From IMG/VR virus record IMGVR_UViG_3300030106_005325, positions 1,575 to 41,843 of that record: a stretch of DNA of 40,269 nt; one strand, 5' to 3'. Made by a program: the position numbers and the translations under genes. The DNA is from a virus. The notes below the pieces were generated by a model. It made no database searches, had not been told where the DNA came from, and saw nothing but the letters and a program-made list of their open reading frames with translations. Shown one piece after another: positions 31,201 to 36,611 of this stretch (its first letter is position 1; the number at the start of each line of letters is the position of its first letter).

Positions 31201-34077
31201 AGTACACTTGGTAAAATTGGACACCAAGCTAGAGGTATTATGCAGAGAAAGAGGCTTAAGTTCCAAGGACAAGGCAAGGGTATAGTTGTTGATGGTACAG
31301 GTGGTTCAATGAAAGCTATGGAAAAACTTATAGCAGAGTTTAAAGAAAAGGGATACGAAACAAGCATGTTGTTTGTTGAGACGTCCAAGGAAACGGCTTT
31401 AGCTAGAAATAAGGCTAGAAAAGAAAGATCTTTATTAGATATTATAGTTATAAAAAATCATGAAGCGGTTCAAGGAAATAAACCTGGATTTAAGAAGATG
31501 TTTAAAGACAACTTCATGGAAGTTAAGACAGATAAATTAACACAAAAAGATTTAATGCCACCTGAACTTATTGCTAAGATGAACAAGTTTGTTGGTAGAG
31601 GTAAAGAGTTAAAGTTAGGAAAAGAATTGCCAGATTGGATAGTTGACACAACCACTCCAAAGGGTAAAAAACTAATTGAAAGTGTAGAAGGACTACCTGT
31701 TGTAAAAGGCAAGGGGTTAAGTAAGGTTCAGTTTTCTAAAAGTATAGATGCTGAGTTTAATGAAATGATTGAGCGTAGATTTAAGGTTGGTGCTAAAGAC
31801 GTTATAAGCGGTGATGTTGCTAGAATAAAAGGTAGGAACATAGGTAAGTTTAACTTCTTTATACCACCATCAGCCGAGGACTTCGCTGGACTAATGTATT
31901 CGCTTTTAGGTAAAGGAAAACAAGGGAATGCTGACATGGCTTGGTTTAAAAAGAATCTATTCGATCCATTTGCTATTGGTATTAGAGATCTAACTGTTAC
32001 TAAGCAAAAAATGTCTGAAGAGTATAGATCTTTAATTAAACAAATAAATAAAGAGCTTGGTACTAAAAATACTTTTGGTAAGAAAAGATTCGACTTTAAT
32101 AAAAAAGTTGAAGGGACTGTGCATACTGTTGATACTGCGATTAGAACATATCTGTGGGAGAAGAATGGATTTGAGGTACCTGAAATGACTGAGGCTACTA
32201 AAAACAAGTTGCTAGATTATATAAATAGCAATCCTAAGTTAATTAATTTCGCTGAAGTTCTAAACAATATAACTAGAGCTAAGGAGGGATATGAAGCTCC
32301 AGGAGAGTATTGGATGATGGAAAATATATCTCACGATTTAAATAGATTGGTTCAAGAAAAAACGAGAGCTGATTTCTTAGCCAAGTGGATAGAGAATAAA
32401 AATATAATTTTTTCCGAGAAAAATTTAAACAAGATAGAAAGCGTACTTGGTTCTGGTTATAGAGAGGCGTTAACTAATATGTTGTACAGAATGGAGACTG
32501 GTACCAATAGGTTGATTGGCACTAAAGATGGACCAACTAAAAGATTTTACGATTGGATAAATGGTTCTGTTGGAGCAACGATGTTCTTAAACACTAGATC
32601 AGCTACGCTACAGACCATATCTATGGTTAACTTTATAAACCATAAAGACAATAGTATATTTGCGGCTGCTAAAGCTTTTGCTAACCAACCACAGTTTTGG
32701 AAAGACTTTTCTTTTATAATGAATTCACCCATGCTAAAACAGAGAAGAGCTGGATTAGAGATAGATGTATCAGCTTCTGAACTAACAAACCTTTTTGAAA
32801 GAAGCGGAAGAAACCCTCAGTCAGTTTTAAAATATCTTTTACAACAAGGTTTTTTACCTACTAGATTAGCAGATAGTTTTGCTATCGCGATGGGTGGCGC
32901 ACCATTCTATAGAAATAGATTAAACATGTATTTAAAGCAAGGTATGAGTGCGGCTAAAGCTAAAGAAAAAGCTTGGTTAGATTTTCAAGAGATAGCTGAA
33001 GCAACGCAGCAGTCTTCTAGACCTGATTTAATTTCTCAACAGCAAGCTGGACCACTTGGTAGACTTATACTTGCTTGGGCTAACACGCCAATGCAGATGA
33101 CTAGATTAATGAAGAAAGCTATGTCCGACCTAGTCAATGGTAGAGGTTATTGGATGAATAATGTTTCTAAGATGGTTTACTATGGAGCTGTTCAAAACCT
33201 ATGGTTTATGACATTACAAACTGGATTAGGTTGGTTGTTGTTTGGCAGTGATCAAGAGGAGATGATTGAAGACAAAACAGAAAGAGTTTTCAATGGAGCT
33301 TTTGATACTGTACTTAGAGGTACTGGAATATATGGAGCCAGTGCTGCAACAATTAAAAATGTTGTACTTCAATATCAACGTGAAAGAGAAAAAGATTTTG
33401 GAAAAAGAGATATGGGTAATGCTGTTATAGAGATGATAAATCTATCTCCACCTTTAGGAGCTAAATCTAGAAAGGTTTATAGTGCTATGAAAACATGGAC
33501 ATACAACGAGGGTGTTGGAGAAGAGTTGGGTTTTAGAATAGAGAATCCAAACCTACGAGCAACAGCTAACGTTATAGAAGCATTAACAAATGTTCCTGCA
33601 GCCAGAGCGTTAAATAAAGCTAATAACTTAGAAGAGGTTGTGACAGGTGGACACGCTTTATGGCAAGACGCCGCTATGATCGGTGGTTGGAGTCCGTGGA
33701 ATATAGGTGTGAAAGACGCTGAGTTAGAAGAAGCTAGAGATCGGGCTGATGTAAAAAATAAAGAGGAGAGAGCAGCTCAAAAAGAACGTGATAAAGAAAT
33801 TGAGAAGAAAATAGAGGAAATGAAAATGACTAACCAGGGTTACAAGAGCAAAAGGTGTTCTGGTAGAAAATCTAATGGTCAACGTTGCAGTATAACTGGA
33901 TGGACAAAGGGTAAGTCGTTTAGATGTGGTTATCACACATCATATAAACCTAATCAAAGTAGTGATAGAGATAACGATGGTGTTAAGGAATACCAGTGTA
34001 AGGCTCGAACTTCTTCTGGTAAGAGGTGTAAGAACAGAACAGAACATAAAAGCAAAAAATGTTATGCTCACAGATAA
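22267..34077 (+). CDS. Giant multidomain polyvalent ejection protein (metallopeptidase, HAD, P-loop kinase, zinc-like repeats)
   Basis: 3936 aa, probably injected with the DNA. N-terminus: two short repeats of the 'KVYKVKPDDVEKFLED' type (residues 10-26 and 50-65). Residues 950-1190 hold several Gly/Ala hydrophobic segments that could cross a membrane; 1230-1330 is coiled coil. Residues 1543-1547 are HEIMH, with a downstream EEYLTA (1643-1648) that may supply the third ligand of a zinc peptidase. A HAD phosphatase carries DFDET (2728-2732), LTAR (2808-2811), Lys2846 and DD (2865-2866). A zeta-toxin-like kinase follows with GGAGSGKS (2928-2935), NQD (Asp2954) and VVDGTG (3007-3012). Residues 3432-3456 belong to a C-terminal region common in marine phage giant proteins. 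The last 75 residues carry two C-x9-C-x10/12-C-x2-H repeats. Ejection role is inferred from position. Confidence 0.8.
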   Translation: MITRYKGNDGKVYKVKPDDVEKFLEDNDKAILMPTVGDNYVYQKEDGDTIQVPPEHLNHFLNNPKNKNSKLIRGGEEDITVPPPQYGIGEMGGVMYPQTRSQFKKLLEDPKSQYWKKIIDGELDVNISDDPEMQKWFESSLKAHKGATKLKDHTDTVLQTFALSGHMGPIQAITAVGAKELLTKTETGKLVQQKIKNAWEWINPTIESKTKGKQLSEEKYNEIYNENGLVNEDFMGAMIDVINNEDDAGLEYDTDRDDKVPFPLTSASLKAPTKKGYGGFLVGQEKRLQRFLNDYFKDQGVVFKEARTGHDALTVHGDGWDSKPFNIHVPYKEGSDRILRGETSRRIGEGTEWDAEVGVSGSSLQIDVAQLNDMMQEIKMRQDPESMVNNSLFVLDRMKNSKYLNSIENEWHEAEFYQHLDVMFHRDKFGGMAPSRLIIDDNSRSDFNDGVVGVNKEGWVELPDGSRLSYKYIWDNRERLYDLKLAESDINFQNEKEDLHMSDEDRAELMNLETLRSKGEIDPQEYANKKYKLQTRGVDTHLERTDAYYQGKEPAALKKINNEIKLLESGYINEYDDKQRKWNLVEADQSEVEEKLKFLKGERDALVEIIGVQDLIEKNEDGSYGKWIGVNTLKWIMNPTNPEEMIQVDQNNIPTGEKRKATGDEIFIEEAAERMAETMPRDYVLEQRRNAYYRLLSTGQASWDHKDQIEKEIHWIHRNFANFFDHKNKSWDNDKQQLKHAFGDGGTRDIFDLKLAVNPLTGVLSGPPGVGQFTNDLIRAAGDVKAKMEDPEYRVGPMFTTPEGFTEQPGGSNYAEDFNKALTEYKMWSRAVDLNMNPRESNMENLLFGVNFNLKNLKDAKMFGGDKTLFPTKGSWNSVITTGHGSTLVDGLGKAFFGGQGGLEEVTQADMAEIFEHKLLETGIYDLPDVRNEGWNGRGSRARQISNAATNTVTSLAPLLAELYVFKRVGGLKALNKTFHGLARAFTKNSNSKLYKNLVHKVVVPSVVTPIEWAAAEYGGEVMFADGTGMFDGHTLHFNRETGEIETNFIFPWAMGASGGLFGMGLKGFQNKVLKPLINKEGGAGGQILLWLDKQKHKGTLRNYILGDTGAKFGKWVGQGVTASGLLTVASAAEQIKKDLENGWWPWSNVDPDSEEGKRRKEEWKSFTTLDHFVATTAAMMTVGYRGLGGIKKDIQRDFLRLKNETPATVAADKGLGMSVKNEKNENGTWENKDILYEAEQINKLLEGEVFSIEAELKELRDQEMNPKTKGVYDAVNGKGALKKKVESLTKKLEEINKSKAEVNKWSNDLIRRNEIIELKESIKNEGEYLDYLKSEWNIARGLAEGDLKADDLDRIADLNAKEFEMFLENENIKGDRADYLRSVYNVVFQAGLMATKLKMGKRGSETRDMWMESQYELAHNYNRLKILKEAQGDGGTHGVQIRDLESRNKELNDKLDKQFKEHNIEFKKELLRQLELDKVLAKELGADLHVVDEKKYMEALKREGEDIAASKFSEAFINKKGNEIFINLNQALKVKNLGVGRHEIMHKLLWDSLKESYTYKDPLTGKKEIRKRISKQGIDVIDMFLNSLYSKDRKLIKERVENNYKYEKDVRFVKKDGKKVLEEFDILIDGKKVERDPREYYEEYLTATVDAIKNGQLIKDYSTGRQIGKIIWPILKQKGPYKNMYKFQVNGVNSKKAVNDLWAMIETLTRESEVNVGMVVDGKKVKGEGGAKSKSNVEGLVSKHGGSAPKMLRKELNRYPDSFAKREDGSFILDSEGRKIPVEGAEIDWSRHEYPINESSFGKEIGPIVGSILKRLYDPITRYPSGKEALNELGITREQFKNELILRASSLIDRGGEFRREDLGKNQTIDDFISNRLNLRANALAKELGLPSAEVLVKKEKLEQRSGEDVYERQVGVKDKRMSDFENQQILLKESTKKEISQFRKDFGIEDGTVEYETLKKKAFDATLNSFKKSKVKVFDSEGNINPKFVLDLKQNIRKEVMTTVKKMFLDGGKKGVINFTEKYGKMFWENYVMRTLDGKNWIVKAGTPSKAVLKKYPDAKAFGREVVIERAKVGITKKAQGMEQLRMTAGETSGAAIYRVKTWEEINGNMGLQALLNGEYYNPKTKETIQAEDIIGWSGKAATGNYFAGKRESLSNFLVDNITKSVVDQVRRENKIEEVNGEKVIEGLLDKIVNSVGGEIGVNFSKSTEFNVDHARELLKDIWEHGLGDVIRVSEKGDLQLLRNYGEKNISKETISKVNSIWDFAPVTSNGIKFISGIKNHKNPLMQEIADAFKKDRFTRDDLQTIGRIERQLPEIVKALGKDILQMKPLWDMLGYHRRIMNSAFKQEWSWWRDLSKKEQDKLVKEHGEDVKYQKTKNGKLVSAPFYSSKKRLMELADSFKSEPKIKKLVDKVKLMNKGSGGPFKAVEDILNKDITQAEKILELKKIESEIRKASEANINLHVEIINRLTKGVKEKKFDEATVAHILQAQTSLVKGFRALSRLELVDVRTGSQATYRYTTKTRSGKVVEKFTNKLTDAKKGIEYSVNKRNPWFKEAVKWYGSEKIVMEKIAKGKLGIKGEHVGPSAITNIKLVEFIAEATRGEKYKTDKDRKARIKEILTEHSQLITADFITDIIDKGGKTNPAGFDRIKFLDQFHAEGKHIDNIFSLKGEGYYQFLTSKKISKWEKENVKKSFEQKEKLTRDRNIHESGLKFSKSGKKKGMSTFDFDETLIVKGKNFVTAKNPLTGEIKKIKSEAWPTESSKLIKEGYEFDFGDFVNVKGGVDGPLLQKMKNQIKKYGVENVFVLTARPAQSAIAIHGWLKSKGINIPIENITGLGNGTSRAKAEWMLDKFAEGYNDMYFVDDALGNVKAVKEVLEQLDVKSKVVQAKNKVRVGKYIVDITTKEGRDFVKNYETNPGKKVVFLAGGAGSGKSNVVKKLNLRDQGFEIVNQDISLEWLKKQEGVPEDMRELTKEQRSTLGKIGHQARGIMQRKRLKFQGQGKGIVVDGTGGSMKAMEKLIAEFKEKGYETSMLFVETSKETALARNKARKERSLLDIIVIKNHEAVQGNKPGFKKMFKDNFMEVKTDKLTQKDLMPPELIAKMNKFVGRGKELKLGKELPDWIVDTTTPKGKKLIESVEGLPVVKGKGLSKVQFSKSIDAEFNEMIERRFKVGAKDVISGDVARIKGRNIGKFNFFIPPSAEDFAGLMYSLLGKGKQGNADMAWFKKNLFDPFAIGIRDLTVTKQKMSEEYRSLIKQINKELGTKNTFGKKRFDFNKKVEGTVHTVDTAIRTYLWEKNGFEVPEMTEATKNKLLDYINSNPKLINFAEVLNNITRAKEGYEAPGEYWMMENISHDLNRLVQEKTRADFLAKWIENKNIIFSEKNLNKIESVLGSGYREALTNMLYRMETGTNRLIGTKDGPTKRFYDWINGSVGATMFLNTRSATLQTISMVNFINHKDNSIFAAAKAFANQPQFWKDFSFIMNSPMLKQRRAGLEIDVSASELTNLFERSGRNPQSVLKYLLQQGFLPTRLADSFAIAMGGAPFYRNRLNMYLKQGMSAAKAKEKAWLDFQEIAEATQQSSRPDLISQQQAGPLGRLILAWANTPMQMTRLMKKAMSDLVNGRGYWMNNVSKMVYYGAVQNLWFMTLQTGLGWLLFGSDQEEMIEDKTERVFNGAFDTVLRGTGIYGASAATIKNVVLQYQREREKDFGKRDMGNAVIEMINLSPPLGAKSRKVYSAMKTWTYNEGVGEELGFRIENPNLRATANVIEALTNVPAARALNKANNLEEVVTGGHALWQDAAMIGGWSPWNIGVKDAELEEARDRADVKNKEERAAQKERDKEIEKKIEEMKMTNQGYKSKRCSGRKSNGQRCSITGWTKGKSFRCGYHTSYKPNQSSDRDNDGVKEYQCKARTSSGKRCKNRTEHKSKKCYAHR

Positions 34078-34115
34078 ACGTGTAATAATATAACTATAAC
34101 AATAAAAAATAAAAC

Positions 34116-34295
34116 ATGATAAATTGGATAAACTCCTGGAAAGCAGGTAATAAAAAAGAAGTATACGAAATAAACTTTAGATTAGGAACATGGACAATAT
34201 TTGAAATGATGTTCTGTCCTTGTTGGGAGTGTAAAAAGAAAGGTAAATGTTCAAGGTTTAGATTTATGATTTTAAATTTTGGATTTGAAATATAA
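34116..34295 (+). CDS. Small Cys-rich protein (59 aa), function unknown
   Basis: ATG at 34116 opens a 59-aa frame ending 3 bases before the fibre-like gene. It contains CPCWECKKKGKC (residues 34-45), four cysteines in a knuckle-like spacing (C-x-C-x2-C-x5-C) that could hold one zinc ion. Around it are a Trp-rich start (INWINSW) and a C-terminal aromatic segment (FRFMILNFGFEI). Spacing to the neighbours and the AT-only leader fit a real gene. The function cannot be assigned. Confidence 0.55.
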   Translation: MINWINSWKAGNKKEVYEINFRLGTWTIFEMMFCPCWECKKKGKCSRFRFMILNFGFEI

Positions 34296-34298
34296 AGC

Positions 34299-35510
34299 AT
34301 GAAATGGATAGGTCAACATGTATGGAGTTTTATATCTAGATTTCGCTCTGATGTTTATTTAGAGAGCGTGGACTCTGGTACGATCGCTAGTGGTGGTAAT
34401 CTTGGTTTAGATTCAAACAACAAGGTAGTTAAGCAAGCTGATACTGGGGTTACAGATCTTCATGGGGCTGGAGTAGATGGCGCTGATAATAACATGTTAA
34501 CAGATAAAGGTGATGGAACTATAACTTCTGAGTCTACTTTAACATATAATTCAGATATTGGTATATTAAATTTAGATAATTCAGGCTTGAGTGCTTTTCA
34601 GATAAATAACTCAAGCGCTACCACAGTGCCGGGCCATCTATATTTACAAAATAAAAGAGGTGGAGGAGCGGGTTCGAGTAGTGATCAATGTGGAAAAATA
34701 GTATTTGAAGGTCAAAACAGCAACTCGGAAACAATAGGCTTCGCAGCAATAATTGCTGATATCGAGAATGTAGGTGACACGGATGAAGCGGGTAAACTTT
34801 ATATCCAAGTCGCCGCTAGCAATGGTTCAACATCTACACCAAAAGGAGCTTTAGTAGCTACGGGTCATGGTACCGATAACAGGGTTGATGTAGTTATAGG
34901 CTACAACACAACGTCAGTAACAACGATAGCTGGTGATTTAGATATTGATGGAGACACAATTACCTCAGCTGGTGATTTAACCTTTGATTGTCCCGGTGAT
35001 ATACACATAGATGCTGCGGGTGGTGATATACATTTTAAGGACAACGGGTCGTTATTAGATACAATAAATTCTGATGGTTTTTCTGGTCAATCTAAGTCAG
35101 CTGGGACTTTAAGCTGGAATGGAACAAGTTGTAAGGTTTTTCCAAATGAATTTATGGTTGATGATGGGGGTGGAACCTGGAGGGTTTTTGAAACTGCTGG
35201 AGGGGTATACTCAGGTAAGTTTAGTGATACTAGCACAGAGGCTATTTGCTACTTTAGAATTCCAGATGGTAAAAAGGTGACTAGAGTAATATTTAACACT
35301 ACCACTACAGCTACAAATGTCTGCTCAGTGAGACCCTTTAATTACACAACTGGACAAGCTGGTTCAGAGGAAACATTTAACAGTAATACACTTGCAAATT
35401 TATCTGCACAAATTGCAGGAGCTTTAACAACCGATTTGCTGTTAACATTTAAACCCGCTAGTTCAACAACAGGTTTATATGGAGTATTAATAACAATGAT
35501 AGACGTATAA
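34299..35510 (+). CDS. Fibre-like structural protein
   Basis: 403 aa. The start MKWIGQHVWSFISRFRSDVYLE followed by a GNLGLDSNNKVVK stretch is a virion-protein pattern I recognise from marine phages. The middle is Gly, Asp, Ser and Thr rich with repeating short strands (GDLDIDGDTI, GDLTFDCPGDI, GDIHFKDNGS; residues 206-250), suggesting a beta-helix or trimeric fibre. The last 100 residues form a distinct domain (AICYFRIPDGKKVTRVIF to the end) that may be the receptor-binding or trimerisation tip. It is followed 1 base later by a small beta-rich gene. Role inferred from sequence character and position between ejection and lysis genes. Confidence 0.6.
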   Translation: MKWIGQHVWSFISRFRSDVYLESVDSGTIASGGNLGLDSNNKVVKQADTGVTDLHGAGVDGADNNMLTDKGDGTITSESTLTYNSDIGILNLDNSGLSAFQINNSSATTVPGHLYLQNKRGGGAGSSSDQCGKIVFEGQNSNSETIGFAAIIADIENVGDTDEAGKLYIQVAASNGSTSTPKGALVATGHGTDNRVDVVIGYNTTSVTTIAGDLDIDGDTITSAGDLTFDCPGDIHIDAAGGDIHFKDNGSLLDTINSDGFSGQSKSAGTLSWNGTSCKVFPNEFMVDDGGGTWRVFETAGGVYSGKFSDTSTEAICYFRIPDGKKVTRVIFNTTTTATNVCSVRPFNYTTGQAGSEETFNSNTLANLSAQIAGALTTDLLLTFKPASSTTGLYGVLITMIDV

Positions 35511-35511
35511 C

Positions 35512-35802
35512 ATGATAACAATTAACACAACGAGCGCGGCACAAACATTAATAACTAAAGGTACTGATGGTAGGGGTAATATTAAAAAAATTCTTGTAAC
35601 CAACTATAGTACCAACCCCGGTGTTGTATCTTTGTTTTTAGAGGACGCTTCAGCTGTAAAATACTATTTTTTAGTAAATCAAGTTATACCACCAAAAACA
35701 CCACTGGTGATTGAGGACTGTTTATCCTTTAACTCATCTGTTTATAACTTAAAAATGACAAACAGTGGTACAGATCCGAAGTTAACTATAATAATTAAAT
35801 AA
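35512..35802 (+). CDS. Small beta-rich protein, probably virion-associated
   Basis: 96 aa. Strand-rich sequence with KKILVTNYSTNPGVVSLFLED and LVNQVIPPKTPLVIED segments, resembling a small jelly-roll or Ig-like subunit. No signal peptide, cysteine motif or catalytic residues. It follows the fibre-like gene with a 1-base gap and precedes the DUF5675 gene with no gap (TAA then ATG). It may be a fibre accessory or head decoration subunit. I recognise the pattern from marine phages but not a function. Confidence 0.5.
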   Translation: MITINTTSAAQTLITKGTDGRGNIKKILVTNYSTNPGVVSLFLEDASAVKYYFLVNQVIPPKTPLVIEDCLSFNSSVYNLKMTNSGTDPKLTIIIK

Positions 35803-36300
35803 ATGAATTTAGAAGTGATTAGATTTTCTAGTGGTACTGATAGTACAAATGGAATGTTATTAGAACTAAATAAGATGGCATCAAACCCTCACGCTGAAGG
35901 ATTTAGATGTAAAAGAACATTTTTAGCGTACACACTAGAAGATGAATATAGAAAAGAAAAGAAATATGGAGAAACAAGGATACCAAATGGAACTTACAAG
36001 TTACAACTTAGGAAAGAAGGCGGGTATCATCAGAAATATAGTAAACGTTTTCCAGACATTCATATTGGGATGTTACACGTTACTAATGTGCCTGGTTTTG
36101 AGTATATTCTTATACATTGTGGTAATACCGATGAGCATACAGCTGGTTGTCTCCTCGTTGGTGACTCCCAAGAAAACAACCAAATCACGAAGGACGGTTT
36201 TATAGGTAAATCGACTCAAGCATATAAAAGAATATATCCACGAATAGCAGAAGCTATTGAATGTGGAGAGGAAGTAACAATAACATATAGAACAATATAA
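35803..36300 (+). CDS. DUF5675 family protein, candidate lysis enzyme
   Basis: 165 aa, covering a full DUF5675 domain. Diagnostic segments are IRFSSGTDSTNG (6-17), TLEDEYR (44-50), GETRIPNGTYKL (56-67) and the core LIHCGNTDEHTAGCLLVG (103-120). The core has His105, Asn108 and a Gly-Cys (115-116), reminiscent of the HxGN...GC signature of L,D-transpeptidase-like enzymes. DUF5675 is frequent in phages of Bacteroidota near lysis genes, so peptidoglycan cleavage is plausible but unproven. No signal peptide, so release would need the holin candidate downstream at 38998. Its TAA overlaps the next ATG by one base. Confidence 0.8.
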   Translation: MNLEVIRFSSGTDSTNGMLLELNKMASNPHAEGFRCKRTFLAYTLEDEYRKEKKYGETRIPNGTYKLQLRKEGGYHQKYSKRFPDIHIGMLHVTNVPGFEYILIHCGNTDEHTAGCLLVGDSQENNQITKDGFIGKSTQAYKRIYPRIAEAIECGEEVTITYRTI

Positions 36301-36431
36301 TGGCTAAAAGAACCGCATTTGTATTCATGGAAAAGAAACGTGTAAAAAGAGGTGTACACGCAAAATCTAAAACCTCTAGTAATAAAGGTAGTGATAACTA
36401 CAAAAAACAATATAGAGGACAAGGAAAATAA
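36300..36431 (+). CDS. Small highly basic protein (43 aa)
   Basis: Starts in a TAATG overlap with the DUF5675 gene. 43 aa with about one third Lys or Arg, only a few acidic residues, and no cysteine. The segment GVHAKSKTSSNKGSDNYKKQYRGQGK is of a type I recall from many phages of Bacteroidota (HAKSKxSxNK-SxNYKKxYRGQGK, written here as a pattern). It may bind nucleic acid or act in the virion. The translational coupling and the recognisable pattern support it as a real gene; function unknown. Confidence 0.6.
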   Translation: MAKRTAFVFMEKKRVKRGVHAKSKTSSNKGSDNYKKQYRGQGK

Positions 36432-36446
36432 TTAAAACAATATATT

Positions 36447-36611
36447 ATGGGATTTAAAATGAGTGGGTTTTCTCCATTTACAAAAATGGACGAAAAAACA
36501 GCAAAACAAAAATATGAAGAAGCCGTGAAAGCCGGTAAAGTTAAGCCAGATTATTTTAATAATTTTATGTATAAACTCACTGGAAATATAAAATATAAAA
36601 CTAGAAAATGA
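36447..36611 (+). CDS. Small protein with N-terminal FKMSGFSPF motif (54 aa)
   Basis: Starts in the atattATGGG context and overlaps the next gene in ATGA. The first 12 residues (MGFKMSGFSPFT) match the start of the 88-aa protein at 19891. The rest is helical and basic (EEAVKAGKVKPDYFNNF). No cysteines or membrane segment. The motif sharing suggests a virion-directed or processed small protein. Function unknown. Confidence 0.55.
   Translation: MGFKMSGFSPFTKMDEKTAKQKYEEAVKAGKVKPDYFNNFMYKLTGNIKYKTRK

Noticed and set aside
31728-32207. Minus-strand frame of 159 codons opposite the giant gene
   Set aside because: The plus strand is clearly coding here and the minus product has the hydrophobic, Ser-rich composition of an antisense shadow.
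22267-34077. Giant protein as a virion RNA polymerase, as in crAss-like or N4-like phages
   Set aside because: The only DxDxD-like string is DFDET at 2728, which is the first motif of a complete HAD set. No DFDGD-type RNA polymerase signature is seen.
22267-34077. Giant protein as a tape-measure protein of a long-tailed phage
   Set aside because: No major tail tube, sheath or chaperone genes are present, and the protein is full of enzyme motifs rather than long regular helices.
35942-36205. Plus-strand frame of 87 codons inside the DUF5675 gene
   Set aside because: It lies wholly inside a recognisable domain in another frame and its product is low in complexity.
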